NCBI RefSeq assembly: GCF_900177725.1
Contig: NZ_FXAT01000001.1
Coordinates: forward strand, 1 to 64,000
DNA: 64,000 nt
Source of the DNA: Paraburkholderia susongensis
Lineage (GTDB): Bacteria > Pseudomonadota > Gammaproteobacteria > Burkholderiales > Burkholderiaceae
Reading direction: 5' to 3'
Below the pieces are notes generated by a model. It worked only from the letters and a program-made list of their open reading frames with translations. It did not search any database and was not told the origin of the DNA. Of the stretch, positions 36,153 to 47,930 are shown one piece after another. The number at the start of each line of letters is the position of its first letter. Position 1 is the first letter of the stretch. Made by a program: the position numbers and the translations under genes.

Positions 36153-36745
36153 GCTACCTCCTCGCCGAAGTCTGGGGCGATGTCGTGCGCGGCGCGCTAT
36201 TCGGAAACGACATCGCTCGAATTCATCCTAAACCCTTTTAAATTTTTTTTCACGGACTACGTTACGAAAATCGTGCCGCACCCGCGTCCCGACATTCCTC
36301 ACTTGGAAACCAGGTTTCAAGCACCTACAATTTTTCACTCGCGTTGCAGCGACCGCGGCTTGCTCCGTTGCACTGCTGCTTTCTTCAGCAACGCATCGCT
36401 ATTCAGTGCTCCTGCACGACTTCATTGCACCGTTGCATGCTGCCCGTCTTCCCCTCAACGCACGGCACGGCTCGCTGGTCTACACGCACGCGCGGCTGTT
36501 ACATGTCTCACGTACGCTTACGCACCTTCAGAGCGATTCGTCAGTGCGCGACAGGTTTGGTTCCACATGCCTGACGCATCTGACACATGAGCGCGGACTC
36601 ATGAGCGGCGAATCGTCACGCGCGTCATCCGCATAACTGGTTCACGGCAGCGAATCGCGGCGCTTTCATAGGTGTATACGGAAAGCCGCGCCGCCGTTGC
36701 AACAAAGTCGCCTCGCGCAATCGATCATGCCGCCGCCCGAAACAA
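36153..36745. promoter_or_regulatory. Upstream region of prkA
   Basis: About 590 bases without a supported gene. Next to prkA the minus strand has an A-rich stretch (36237-36252) and, at 36306-36318, the palindrome GAAACC-A-GGTTTC, a possible operator. No standard -35/-10 pair is clear, which would fit an alternative sigma factor. Open frames at 36340-36640 lack ribosome sites. Confidence 0.4.
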
Positions 36746-36771
36746 AAACGGCTGCCCTCGGACAGCCGTTT
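36746..36771 (-). terminator. Intrinsic terminator of the hydratase gene
   Basis: AAACGGCTG/CAGCCGTTT arms around an eight-base loop, with the minus-strand transcript ending TTTTTGTTT, 45 bases after the hydratase stop. Confidence 0.8.
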
Positions 36772-36815
36772 GAATGATGCGTCGAAAGCCACGGTGACAG
36801 GCAGGTCATCGCAAT

Positions 36816-37577
36816 TCAGCTCAGTTCGATTTCCACTTCGCCGAGTCCGTCGATATGGCCGCGCACGATGCCGGGCTCTCCCACCTTGTGCGCACCGACG
36901 TACGAGCCGGTGGTCAGCGTCCAGTCGCGCTCGATCGTGATGCCCATGGCGGCGCAATGGTTGACGAACCACACGAGCAGCTCGCGCGGATCGCCCGCCG
37001 GATTGCCGCTCGCCTCCGGCATCAGCGAGCGGCCGTTGAAACTGAGCTCCAGTTCCGGCGACACGAAATCGAAGCCGCGCGCGAGCCCCGCGTAGGCGGC
37101 CGGGTGCCCGGTGATCAGCGCGCCGTTGTTCTGCGCGTCGGCCAGTTGCGCAAGCGGCGCGACGTTCGGCCACTCGGCAAAGCGGCTGTCGACGATCTCG
37201 ATCGCGGGCAGCACGACGCCGACCTTCGACAGCACTTCATCGCGCGTATAGGCCTTGTTGCGCGGCTCGATCGTCTCGTCGAAACGGAACGCGATTTCGA
37301 GTTCGAGCAGCACGCGGAAGAACCCGCAATGCGCCAGCCGCGCGGGCGACGGCACCACGAGCGAGGCCGGAATCGGCGCGCCCGATGCGGCGCCGCCCGG
37401 CGTTTTCGCGCCGATCTTCCACGCGCCGGTCGACTCGCCGAGGCCCGCGATGACCGCCTGCTGGATCGCGTAGGCGGTTGCCGCATCGGGCGGCAGGCTG
37501 TCGGGTGCGGGCGCATCGATCGGGCGATGCTGGCGGCGTGCCTCGACGAGGCGTTGCGCAAGGTCGTATTGCGTCAT
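36816..37577 (-). CDS. 2-keto-4-pentenoate hydratase / fumarylacetoacetate hydrolase family (MhpD-like)
   Basis: 253 residues from ATG 37577 with AAAGGA upstream. The pattern AYAIQQAVIAGLGESTGAWKIGAKT, then LELEIAFRFDETI (acidic metal ligands) and PAIEIVDSRF, is that of MhpD/DmpE hydratases, which add water to 2-hydroxypenta-2,4-dienoate in aromatic meta-cleavage. No other meta-cleavage gene is nearby, so it could act on another 2-keto acid. It is monocistronic, with its own terminator. Confidence 0.82.
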   Translation of the reverse strand: MTQYDLAQRLVEARRQHRPIDAPAPDSLPPDAATAYAIQQAVIAGLGESTGAWKIGAKTPGGAASGAPIPASLVVPSPARLAHCGFFRVLLELEIAFRFDETIEPRNKAYTRDEVLSKVGVVLPAIEIVDSRFAEWPNVAPLAQLADAQNNGALITGHPAAYAGLARGFDFVSPELELSFNGRSLMPEASGNPAGDPRELLVWFVNHCAAMGITIERDWTLTTGSYVGAHKVGEPGIVRGHIDGLGEVEIELS

Positions 37578-37773
37578 CTCGGTCCTTTCTGGCTGGCGCA
37601 TGGAACGGTTCATAGGGCGTCGCGGTGGTGTGGAAGGAAGCCTCGGGTGGCAGCGCCACACAGTGTGGCGCCGCCGGCTCAGATTGTGGCCGTGCCCGTC
37701 AATGTACCGGATCGCGGCGCGCGCCGGTGAACGCTCGCGCTCTGCAAACGTTAATTCATGCGCGCGTCATGAA

Positions 37774-37808
37774 AAAGACCGCGCATACGTGGCGCATGCG
37801 CGGTCTTT
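37774..37808 (-). terminator. Intrinsic terminator of the chemoreceptor gene
   Basis: Perfect 13-bp stem AAAGACCGCGCAT/ATGCGCGGTCTTT with a nine-base loop, followed on the minus strand by TT and C-rich sequence after five T residues in total. It lies 140 bases downstream of the chemoreceptor stop. Confidence 0.75.
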
Positions 37809-37951
37809 AGAGGTCTGGTCGCGAGGTCTGGTTACCTTTCTTTTGCCGCGCGCTTCGGTAAGGAAGCATGCGGTCGGGAATGGATGTTGCATTGTCTCAG
37901 CCCATGTCAAAGCGGAGAAAGGCCGGAACAATGCGAACGTAGTACCTGAGC

Positions 37952-39733
37952 TCAGAACGTTTCCCAATCCTGATCGCCGCCGGTGCCCGCAACGGCCCTG
38001 GCGGGCGCACGCGCGGACATGGCAGGCGCGTGCGGCGCCACGGCAGCAAGCGCTGCCGGTGCCTTTCCTGCCAGCGCCGCATGTGGACTTGCGTGCGTGA
38101 GCTTGCGCGCGCGCGCGGCGAGCGTCGAACCGCTCGACGCGGCACGCTTCGGCGCGCCAATGGCCGCCGCGCGGTGATCGTTCTGCGCGCTGTCGTCGAT
38201 CTGGAACACCGCGACCGCGGTGCGCAAGCGCGCCGCCTGCTCCTCGAGCGATGATGCCGCGGCCGCCGCTTCCTCGACGAGCGCCGCATTCTGCTGCGTG
38301 GCCTCGTCCATCTGCGTGACAGCGCGCGCGACCTGGTCGATGCCGCCGCTCTGCTCCTGCGACGCCGCCGCGATCTCGCCCATGATGTCGGTCACGCGCT
38401 GCACTGCGCCGATGATCTCGGTCATCGTGCGGCCCGCTTCGTCGACGAGCGCGGAGCCTGACTGCACGCGTTCGACCGAGGTGTCGATCAGCGCCTTGAT
38501 TTCCTTGGCCGCCGCCGACGAGCGCTGCGCGAGGCTGCGCACCTCGCCCGCGACGACCGCGAAGCCGCGCCCTTCCTCGCCGGCGCGAGCCGCTTCGACG
38601 GCCGCGTTGAGCGCAAGGATGTTGGTTTGGAACGCGATGCCCTCGATGATCGAGATGATGTCCGCGATCTTCGCCGAACTCTGGTTGATTTCGCCCATCG
38701 TGCCGACGACCTGGCCGACCACCGCGCTGCCCTTGCTGGCGATCTCCGACGCGCTGGCCGCGAGCGAACTGGCCTGGCGCGCGTTGTCGGCGTTCTGTTT
38801 GACCGTGCCCGTCAGCTGCTCCATGCTCGATGCGGTTTCCTGCAGCGCCGACGCCTGCTCCTCGGTGCGCGACGACAGGTCGATGTTGCCCGCCGCGATC
38901 TGGCGCGTCGCGGTCGCGATCGACTCGCTGCCGCTGCGCACGCTACGCACCGTTTCGGTGAGGCTGTGCTGCATTCTGGCGATTCCTTCGAGCAGTTGCC
39001 CCATTTCGTCGCGCGAGGTCACGATGACCGGACGGCGCAGATCGCCCGCCGCGATCGCGTCGAAGTGACCGAGCGCTGCGCCGAGCGGCCGCGCGATCGC
39101 GCGGCTCAGCGTCAGATACGACAGCACCGCCGCGATCACGCCGATCAGCAGCGCGCCGATGCTGACCATGCGGAACGTTTCGAAGCTGCCTTGCACCGCC
39201 TCATGACCTTGTCGCGCCGCGTCGAACTGGAATTTGCGCAGCGCGTCGTCGGCGAGCGCGAGGTCGTTGTAGCCCACCTGCAGGCTCTTCGCGTTCTCGA
39301 CCAGCTTGCTCTGGTCGTTGGCCGTGACCATCGCCGAAAACACGTCCATCCGCCGGTGCAGCGCGTCGCGCTTCGCCGTCACGTCCTGTGCGAGCCGGTC
39401 TTCGTCGGCGTTGCGCGGCAGGTCGAGATACTTCTTCCACCACATGTCGGACGTGCCGCGCATCATGCGGGCACGCTCGAGCGTCGGCGCGGCTTCCGGC
39501 GTGCCGGCCATGAACGCGGCGCGGTCGAGCACGAGACGCTCGCGCGCCGCATACAGCTCGGCATTGCCGACGTCGACCGCGCTCGGCATCGCGTTGGTGA
39601 AGACGTCCTGATACGCATCGTTCGAACGGCTCATGCCGAGCAAACCGAAAGCGCCGGTCGCAACCAGCAGCGCGGCGAGAAAAGCCATCGTGAGGCCGAT
39701 TCGCGCCTTGATCGTCATGCCCTTGTTCAACAT
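37952..39733 (-). CDS. Methyl-accepting chemotaxis protein
   Basis: 593 residues from ATG 39733. One N-terminal membrane helix (about 11-32), a four-helix-bundle-type periplasmic domain with [10 protein letters not shown], a second helix (about 190-212), then HAMP and a long signalling hairpin with the conserved tip EIIGAVQR.../[39 protein letters not shown]. The extreme C-terminus is QDWETF; DWETF is a CheR/CheB-docking pentapeptide as in high-abundance receptors, reached by an Ala/Pro-rich linker. The ligand is unknown. Confidence 0.93.
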   Translation of the reverse strand: MLNKGMTIKARIGLTMAFLAALLVATGAFGLLGMSRSNDAYQDVFTNAMPSAVDVGNAELYAARERLVLDRAAFMAGTPEAAPTLERARMMRGTSDMWWKKYLDLPRNADEDRLAQDVTAKRDALHRRMDVFSAMVTANDQSKLVENAKSLQVGYNDLALADDALRKFQFDAARQGHEAVQGSFETFRMVSIGALLIGVIAAVLSYLTLSRAIARPLGAALGHFDAIAAGDLRRPVIVTSRDEMGQLLEGIARMQHSLTETVRSVRSGSESIATATRQIAAGNIDLSSRTEEQASALQETASSMEQLTGTVKQNADNARQASSLAASASEIASKGSAVVGQVVGTMGEINQSSAKIADIISIIEGIAFQTNILALNAAVEAARAGEEGRGFAVVAGEVRSLAQRSSAAAKEIKALIDTSVERVQSGSALVDEAGRTMTEIIGAVQRVTDIMGEIAAASQEQSGGIDQVARAVTQMDEATQQNAALVEEAAAAASSLEEQAARLRTAVAVFQIDDSAQNDHRAAAIGAPKRAASSGSTLAARARKLTHASPHAALAGKAPAALAAVAPHAPAMSARAPARAVAGTGGDQDWETF

Positions 39734-39916
39734 GGTGTTCCTGTGGCTGTGCAAAGTGAAAGGCTGCATCCGCGGCGTTGGGTGGCGTTGAATCAGGTAC
39801 CAGTGCTTTTTGGGGCCGCGCTCCAATCTCCGTTTACGGCAACGCTTTCGGATACTTGAAGCGTTTAAAAGGTGTGAAGAAAGAAGTTGAAAGAAATTGA
39901 AAGCAAATCGATCTTG

Positions 39917-39960
39917 GGCAGGGTCTTAGGCAAGGTCTCAGGCAGAGTCTTAGGCAGCGC
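39917..39960. repeat. 12-bp tandem repeat, three and a half copies
   Basis: GGCAGGGTCTTA, GGCAAGGTCTCA, GGCAGAGTCTTA and then GGCAGCGC. Copies differ at one to three positions. It is located upstream of the chemoreceptor gene. Confidence 0.7.
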
Positions 39961-40092
39961 GAATTTGCAGTGCGCGGATGGCGCTGGCTCGGCGCGTCGA
40001 GGCACGCGCTTTGAGCGTTTGAAAAGTAAGGAAACGGCGGGGAAACAGCGGAAAAACCGCAGGCGATCGGCGGCAGGATCGGGGACGCCGCT

Positions 40093-40131
40093 CGCGCTTC
40101 CAGTCGCTCGCGGCGAGCGACTGGAAGCGCG
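40093..40131 (-). terminator. 18-bp perfect hairpin after rbsK
   Basis: CGCGCTTCCAGTCGCTCG, loop CGG, then its exact complement, about 80 bases downstream of the ribokinase stop. There is no T run; a likely transcript end-forming hairpin of the rbs operon. Confidence 0.55.
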
Positions 40132-40213
40132 GAAATAGGACTTAGCGTGAGCCTGAGTGAAAGCGCCGCGCGTCATGAGCGGCCGGGGGCACGGCTTGAC
40201 GGATTGCGCCGGA

Positions 40214-41143
40214 TCAGACGAAAGCGTCGACTTCGGCGCGGGTCGGAATCGACGGCTGGGCGCCCGCGCGCGTCACCGAAAGCGCCGCGGCGCGCTGCGC
40301 GAAGCGGATCGCCGCGTCGACGCTCACGCCTTGCGCGAGTTGCGCCGCAAAGCCGCCGATGAACGTATCGCCGGCCGCGGTCGTATCGACCGCAGCCACT
40401 TTCGGCGCGTCGTAGAACGTGGCGTCCGCGCCCTCGAGCATCGCGCAGACACCGCGCGCGCCGAGCGTGACCAGCACGTTGCGCGCACCGGCTGCGCGCA
40501 GCGCGGCGGCGGCCCGCGCCGCGTCCTCGGGCGAGTCGACCGGCAGGCCGCTCAGCGCGGTGGCTTCGAGTTCGTTCGGAATCAGATAGTCGACGAGCGG
40601 CAGCCAGTCGGCCGGCAAAGCTCCGGTGGCGGGCGCGGGATTGAGAATCACGGTCTTGCCGAGCCGCCGCGCCGCGGCGAGTGCCGCGCGCACCGCCTGC
40701 GGCGGGGTTTCGAGCTGGCAGACCACGACGTCAGCATCGGAGAGTGCCGCTTCGTGGCGGGCAATCGTGTCGGGCGTCACCTCGCCGTTGCTGCCCGCGA
40801 CGATCACGATCGCATTCTGGCTCGCATCGTCGACGGTGATGAGCGCGACGCCGCTCACCTGCGTGCCGGTTTCGAGCGCCGCGCAGTCGATGCCCTCCGC
40901 TTCGAGGCCCGCGCGCAGTTGTGCGCCGTTCGCGTCGGCGCCGATGCAGCCGAGCATCGACACCCGCGCGCCGAGCCGCGCCGCCGCGACCGCCTGGTTG
41001 CCGCCCTTGCCGCCCGCGACCTGCGCGAACGTGCGGCCGGCCAGCGTCTCGCCGGGATGCGGCAGACGCGGCGCGCGCACCACGAGATCCATGTTCAGAC
41101 TGCCGACCACCGTCACGCGCGAGCGCGTTTCATTGCTTGCCAC
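40214..41143 (-). CDS. rbsK: Ribokinase
   Basis: 309 residues with the PfkB signatures: GSLNMDLVVRAPRLPHPGETLAG near the N-terminus, GGKGGNQAVAAARLGA, and the C-terminal DTTAAGDTFIGGF with the catalytic Asp (AAGD in place of the usual GAGD). It phosphorylates ribose to ribose-5-phosphate. It is the last gene of the rbs operon. Confidence 0.9.
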   Translation of the reverse strand: MASNETRSRVTVVGSLNMDLVVRAPRLPHPGETLAGRTFAQVAGGKGGNQAVAAARLGARVSMLGCIGADANGAQLRAGLEAEGIDCAALETGTQVSGVALITVDDASQNAIVIVAGSNGEVTPDTIARHEAALSDADVVVCQLETPPQAVRAALAAARRLGKTVILNPAPATGALPADWLPLVDYLIPNELEATALSGLPVDSPEDAARAAAALRAAGARNVLVTLGARGVCAMLEGADATFYDAPKVAAVDTTAAGDTFIGGFAAQLAQGVSVDAAIRFAQRAAALSVTRAGAQPSIPTRAEVDAFV

Positions 41144-41263
41144 TTGCTTTGTCCTCTGTTGTGCGGCGGGTGGGGTTGTTAGCCCGCGCCTTCCCGCTAT
41201 CGTGCGAGCCGCCCGTATTCCGGCGTATCCCCGCGCATCCCGCTCGTATCCCCGAGCATCCCT

Positions 41264-42307
41264 TCAAGCGGCCAGATCGCGCCGTGTCTCGCCGGCCCAC
41301 GCCGCCGTGGATTCGCGCACGATCAGCCTCGGCGACACGACACGCCGGCGGCCCGGCGCACGCACGCCCTTGTTCGACGCCGCCTCGGCGATCCGCTCGA
41401 TCAGCGTCTGCGCGGCCAGGTCGCCGAGCGCGCGCACCGATCGTCCGACCGTCGACAGCGAAGGAAACGTGAAGCGCCCGAATTCGATGTCGTCGAAACC
41501 GATGATCGAGCAGTCGCGCGGCACGCTGATGTTGCGCTCGGCCGCGGCACGCAGCGCGCCGATGCCCATCATGTCGTTGCCCGCGAAAATCGCCGTCGGC
41601 CGGACCGTCTCGAACAGTTGCGCGGCCGCGCGATGGCCGCCCGTGCCGGAAAAATCGCTCTCGACGATCGCATCGGGCACGATCTCGATGCCGCGCTCGG
41701 CCATCGCGCGAATGAAGCCGTGCACGCGCATCGCGCTGACCGCCGTTTGCACCGGCCCGGTAATGCAGCCGATGCGCACGTGCCCGAGTTCCAGCAGATG
41801 GCGCGTCGCGAGATAGGCGCCCTTTTCGTGATCGATCTGCACGAGGTCGGCGTTGAGCCCCTCGATGTTGCGATCCACCACCACGAGCGGCTCGCGCGCA
41901 TCGGCAAGCGTCTGCGCGAGCACGGCGTCGTCGCCGGCCGAGGCGACGATCAGCCCGTCGATGCGCTTTTCCTGCAGCACGCGCAGGTAGTTGCGCTGCT
42001 TCGCCGGGTCGTCGTCGGAATTGCAGAAGAACACGCAGTAGCCGTTGCGCGCGCAGCCGTCCTCGATGCCGCGCGCGAGTTCCGCGAAATACGGGTTCGT
42101 GCTGTTCGGCACCACGAGTCCGATCGTCGCGGTCGCGCGCGCTTTCAGCGAACGCGCCACCGCCGACGGCACGTAGTGCAGTTGACGGATCGCGTGCTCG
42201 ACTTTCGCGCGCACGTCGGCCGACACCGGGCGCGAGTTGTTCATCACGTGCGATACCGTCGTGAACGACACGCCCGCCACAGCCGCTACATCCTTGATCG
42301 TCGCCAT
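41264..42307 (-). CDS. rbsR: LacI-family repressor, probable RbsR
   Basis: 347 residues. The helix-turn-helix IKDVAAVAGVSFTTVSHVMNNSRPVSADVRAKVEHAI (about 4-40) is followed by a periplasmic-binding-like sensor domain. It lies inside the ribose operon between permease and kinase, and a palindromic CGCAAACGTTTGCG site of the LacI-family half-site type sits ahead of rbsB. It probably represses the operon until ribose or a ribose phosphate binds. Confidence 0.87.
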   Translation of the reverse strand: MATIKDVAAVAGVSFTTVSHVMNNSRPVSADVRAKVEHAIRQLHYVPSAVARSLKARATATIGLVVPNSTNPYFAELARGIEDGCARNGYCVFFCNSDDDPAKQRNYLRVLQEKRIDGLIVASAGDDAVLAQTLADAREPLVVVDRNIEGLNADLVQIDHEKGAYLATRHLLELGHVRIGCITGPVQTAVSAMRVHGFIRAMAERGIEIVPDAIVESDFSGTGGHRAAAQLFETVRPTAIFAGNDMMGIGALRAAAERNISVPRDCSIIGFDDIEFGRFTFPSLSTVGRSVRALGDLAAQTLIERIAEAASNKGVRAPGRRRVVSPRLIVRESTAAWAGETRRDLAA

Positions 42308-42457
42308 AACCTGTTGCTCTCCTGCCTGTTTTTCCCACCGGCCGCGCCGTCTGGCGACCCGCCGGCCGTCTTCATCGAAGCCAGTCCTGATTCATCCACT
42401 ATTCCATGCGAACGGCACGCAAGCCGCACGCCCGCATTACGTACATCACGCGCCTCA

Positions 42458-43584
42458 TCATGCGCGCCTGCGGCGGCTGCGGTACGTATCGAGCACCACC
42501 GCCACCACGATCACCGCGCCGGTAATGATGCGCTTGGTCGGCTCGTTCGCGCCGATCTGCGCGAGCCCCGCCGCCAGCACCGAAATGATCAGCACGCCAA
42601 AAAACGTGCTGATGACCGAGCCGCGCCCGCCCATCAGGCTCGTGCCGCCGATCACGACCGCCGCGATCACCTGCAGCTCCATGCCGACGCCCGCGTTCGG
42701 GTCGGCCGCTTCGAGCCGCGAAATCTGGAACAGCGCGGCGAGCCCCGACAGCGCGCCCATCAGCGCGAACACGATCACCTTGTACGGCCGCGGATTGACG
42801 CCCGCGAGCCGCACCGCTTCCTCGTTCGTGCCGATGCCGACGAGATAGCGCCCGAACACCGTGCGCGTCAGCACCAGTTGCGCGATCACCATCACCGCGA
42901 CCGCGATCAGGAACGCGGGCGAAATACCGAGCGCGATCGGGTTCGACAGGAAGTCGAACGCATCGCCGATATAGGCGGTGCGCGAATTGGTCATCTGATA
43001 CGCGAGGCCGCGCGCGGCTTCGAGCACGCCGAGCGAGACGATGAACGATGGAATCCGCCAGGCCACCGTCACCCCGCCCGTGACCGTGCCGGTGAGCGCC
43101 GCCGCGGCGACGCCGAGCACGGCCGCGGGCAACGCGCCCCAGCCCCACTTGAGCGCAGCCACGCTCACGACCGACGCCCCTAGCGCAAGCACCGAACCGA
43201 CCGACAGATCGATGCCCGCGATGATGAGCACGAAGGTCATGCCGACCGACATCACCACGAGATCGGGAATCTGGTTGGCGATCGTGCTGAACGTGTCGTA
43301 GGTCAGAAAGTGCGAACTCAACAGCGAGAACAGCACGATCATCGCGAGCAGCGCGCCCGCGAGGCCCAGGTAGTTCGAAAAGCCGAGCCGCGTGCCGGCC
43401 GGTTTGCCGCTCGCGAGCGGCGCCGACGCACTGGCGGGCGCGGCGGCGATGCCGGGCGCCGTGCCGGAAGCTGCACCAGAAGCGGCACCAGAAACCGCGC
43501 CCTGTGCGGTGCCCGGCGCGGCGTCCGCTGCGTCCTGCGCGCCGCCGGGCTTGCCGCCAGCCGTTTCGCGCCACGATCGATCGG

Positions 43585-43588
<4 letters not shown>
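42458..43588 (-). CDS. rbsC: Ribose ABC transporter permease
   Basis: 376 residues. About sixty Ala/Gly/Pro-rich residues precede the first membrane helix; the core is the usual ten-helix BPD_transp_2 permease with MSVGMTFVLIIAGIDLSVGS and the GGTSLMGGRGS loop. It overlaps rbsA by four bases (ATGA). Confidence 0.9.
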
Positions 43589-45180
<1,592 letters not shown>

Positions 45181-45555
45181 CGCGATCCCTGTTCCGTGGC
45201 GGTCTTGCGGCCTGTTGCGCTTCCCAGCAATGAAGCTGCGCCGCCCGCCACGAGTCATGCCGGCCCAATGCGCGCAATGCGCGAGGCGCTCTCAGCCACG
45301 CTGCCGCCGTCACGACACTTATCTCTGGATTTAACGGCAGCGCGGCGGGTTTCTTGAGCGCTTATTGAGCGTTTGTTGAATAAATGCGGACGTGGGCGGC
45401 GGCGTCTTTTCAGCGGTGCGTCGGTGGTGCTTCGGTGCTGTTTCGGCGCCCCATCAACCGCGCGCTCAACGCGCTCCCGGTGCCTACCCGACACCTTGCC
45501 CGGCGCAGCGCGCCATGCATCGCCCGGCCCACGCTTCAGGCCGGGCGCGCCGCGC
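45181..45555. other. Spacer between rbsB and rbsA
   Basis: 375 bases without a gene. No strong hairpin or promoter is visible. Spacers of this kind after a binding-protein gene often carry mRNA-stabilising structures. Confidence 0.3.
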
Positions 45556-46530
45556 TTACTTGAGAGTGTCCTTCGTCACGAGATCGACCGGCGTTTCCAC
45601 CACGCCCGACAACTGCGACTGTTTCTTGTTGTGGCTCAGCGCATCGAGCGCCGTGTCGATGCCGAACACGGCCTGCTTCGCCGCGTACTGATCCGCCGTC
45701 GCGAGCACGCGGCCGTCCTTGAGCATCGGATGAATCGCGTTGATGTTGTCGTAGCCGACCACGAACACCTTGCCCTGCTTGCCGGCCGCGCGCACGGCCG
45801 AAACCGCGCCGATCGCCATGTTGTCGTTGCCGGCGAGCAGCGCCTTCAGATTCGGATACTCGTTGAGCATGGCCGAGGCGACCGCGTTGCCCTTGTCGAT
45901 TTCCCACTCGCCGGATTGCACCGACACGACTTTCGCGCCGACCGTCTGCATCGCGTCCTTGAAGCCCGCGGTGCGCTGCTGCGCGTTCGTGGTGGTCGAT
46001 ACGCCTTCGATGATGCCGACCTCGTCGCCCGCCTTCAGCCGCCTGGCGAGGTAGTCGCCGATCTTCTGCGCGCCTTTGCGGTTATCCGGGCCGACGAACG
46101 GCACGTTGAGGTCTTTCGATTTCAGCACGTCCGGGTCGAGCCGGTTGTCGATATTGACGACGATGATGCCCGCGTCGACCGCCTTCTTGACGACCGGCAC
46201 GAGCGCCTTCGAGTCGGCCGGCGCGAGCACGATCGCGTCGACCTTCGAGACGATCATCTGCTCGACGATGCGGATCTGGTTCGCGGTGTCGGTTTCGTCC
46301 TTGATGCCGTTGGTGACGAGGTCGAACTTGCCGGGGTTCTGTTTCTGGTAGTCCTTCGCGCCGGTCTCCATGGTCAGGAAGAACTCGTTGGCGAGCGACT
46401 TCATGACGAGCGCGACCTTAGGTTTATGAGCCGGCGCGTTTTGCGCATACGCGGAGGAAAACGGCAATGCGGCGGCGGCTGTGGCGAGAACTGCGGCGGC
46501 AAGCATGCGACGGCGGATTCGATGGCTCAT
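45556..46530 (-). CDS. rbsB: Ribose-binding periplasmic protein
   Basis: 324 residues from ATG 46530 with GGAG seven bases upstream. Signal peptide with arginines, a long Ala/Leu core and cleavage near SAYA-QNAP. The mature part has the sugar-binding family features KVALVMKSLANEFFLTMETGAKDYQ and NIDNRLDP. It delivers ribose to RbsA/RbsC. It is the first gene of the operon. Confidence 0.92.
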   Translation of the reverse strand: MSHRIRRRMLAAAVLATAAAALPFSSAYAQNAPAHKPKVALVMKSLANEFFLTMETGAKDYQKQNPGKFDLVTNGIKDETDTANQIRIVEQMIVSKVDAIVLAPADSKALVPVVKKAVDAGIIVVNIDNRLDPDVLKSKDLNVPFVGPDNRKGAQKIGDYLARRLKAGDEVGIIEGVSTTTNAQQRTAGFKDAMQTVGAKVVSVQSGEWEIDKGNAVASAMLNEYPNLKALLAGNDNMAIGAVSAVRAAGKQGKVFVVGYDNINAIHPMLKDGRVLATADQYAAKQAVFGIDTALDALSHNKKQSQLSGVVETPVDLVTKDTLK

Positions 46531-46875
46531 GCATATCTCCAAGGTTGTCAGGCTCGCGAGCGAACCGTATTTTTTTGACGCGCAAACGTTTGCGAGGCCT
46601 ATTCTCAGCGCAAGTCTTCGGGAATGTCAACGATTCGTGGTGCTGCATTGCATCGGCGCGCAACTTATGCGGCGATGCAATGCAACGGGCGGGCCGCTTA
46701 TGCTGACCCTTTATTGCGCATGGTGCAAGCGAAACGGCGCGGGAATTGAACGACAAGGCCTGTTCTGGGCAAAGCGTGACAGGTACAGGCACCGGCACGA
46801 GCAAGGACACGGACAGAAACCGTTGCGCAAGCGCCCGCGCGTTCACCGCGCCACCGTCCTTTGGACCCAGGCCGG
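46531..46875. promoter_or_regulatory. Control region of the rbs operon
   Basis: 345 bases between corA and rbsB; no gene supported. Contains the operator at 46581-46594 and the AT-rich run at 46570-46578 on the rbsB side. The rest is plain GC-rich sequence. Confidence 0.5.
46581..46594. promoter_or_regulatory. LacI-family operator (RbsR box)
   Basis: Perfect 14-bp palindrome CGCAAACGTTTGCG 51 bases upstream of the rbsB start. The central CG and half-site AAACGTTT are typical of LacI-family operators, including RbsR and CcpA-like sites. Confidence 0.7.
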
Positions 46876-47853
46876 CTACAGCCAGCCGGCCTTGCGAAAA
46901 CGCCGGTACAGCAGGAAGTCGATCGCCAGCATGACCACGAGAACGACCGGATACCCGTACTTGAAATGCAGTTCGGGAATCCGCTCGAAGTTCATCCCGT
47001 AGATGCCCGCGATCATCGTCGGCACGGCAAAGAGCGCCGCGAACGAGCCGAGCCGCTTGGTGATTTCGCTTTCCGCGAGCGAGATCATGCCGAGGTTGAC
47101 CTGCACCGCGGTGACGACGATTTCGCGGCGCCCCTCGATGGTCCGGACGATGCGCTCGAGGTGGTCGTAGACGTCGCGGAAGTAAGCCTGCATCCCCGCG
47201 CACACGCTCGGAATACGGCCGCCCGTCAGCTTGCTGACCGCTTCCTGCAGCGGCACGATATGGTGCTGCAGGATCACGAGCCGGCGTTTCATCGAGTAGA
47301 GATCCTCCACGATCCCGCGCGACGCCGCCGAATCGTTCTTCTCGAAGATGCGGTCCTCGAGCGTTTCGAGTTCGGTGCTCATCGCCTCGATGACCGGGAA
47401 ATAACGGTCGACCACGTCGTCGACGAGCGCATACAGCACGAACGCCGAGCCCTCTTTCAGCAGATGCGGCTCGCGCTCGCAGCGGGCGCGCACGTTCTGG
47501 AAGCCGGCCCGCGTGCCGCGGCGCACCGACAGCACATAGTTGTTGCCGACGAACACATCGACCTCGCCGATCAGCAACTCACCCTCGTCGTCCATTTCGA
47601 CCGTGTGCATGACGGCGAACAGCGAATCGCCGTACTCCTCGATCTTGGGCCGCTGATGGCCGTTCTGCGCATCCTCGATCGCGAGTTCGTGCAGATGGAA
47701 CTCGTCTTTCATCACCGCGAGTTCGTCGGGGGTCGGGTCTTTCAGCGCGACCCAGACGAAGCATTCGGGCCGCGCAACGTAGTCGCTGATGTTGTCGATA
47801 TCGATGTCAGCGAGCTTCCGGCCGTCCTGATAGGCGGCGCAATTGATCAGCAT
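46876..47853 (-). CDS. corA: CorA-type magnesium/cobalt transporter
   Basis: 325 residues from ATG 47853. A long cytoplasmic N-terminal domain and two C-terminal membrane helices, with the pore signature YGMNFERIPEL between them. The pentameric channel passes Mg2+ (or Co2+). It has its own transcription unit. Confidence 0.92.
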   Translation of the reverse strand: MLINCAAYQDGRKLADIDIDNISDYVARPECFVWVALKDPTPDELAVMKDEFHLHELAIEDAQNGHQRPKIEEYGDSLFAVMHTVEMDDEGELLIGEVDVFVGNNYVLSVRRGTRAGFQNVRARCEREPHLLKEGSAFVLYALVDDVVDRYFPVIEAMSTELETLEDRIFEKNDSAASRGIVEDLYSMKRRLVILQHHIVPLQEAVSKLTGGRIPSVCAGMQAYFRDVYDHLERIVRTIEGRREIVVTAVQVNLGMISLAESEITKRLGSFAALFAVPTMIAGIYGMNFERIPELHFKYGYPVVLVVMLAIDFLLYRRFRKAGWL

Positions 47854-47930
47854 GTTCGGATTACCTTGAAAACGAAGGCAGCCTCGCCCTTGTGCATAGG
47901 CGTTGCGCAAGTCTGGCTCAGGCATGCATT

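Larger units (their letters stand above)
39734..40213. other. Spacer between chemoreceptor and ribokinase genes
   Basis: 480 bases without a gene. It contains a 12-bp tandem repeat (39917-39952) and a long perfect hairpin (40093-40131), described separately, and an AT-richer segment at 39850-39915 that probably holds the chemoreceptor promoter. Confidence 0.4.
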
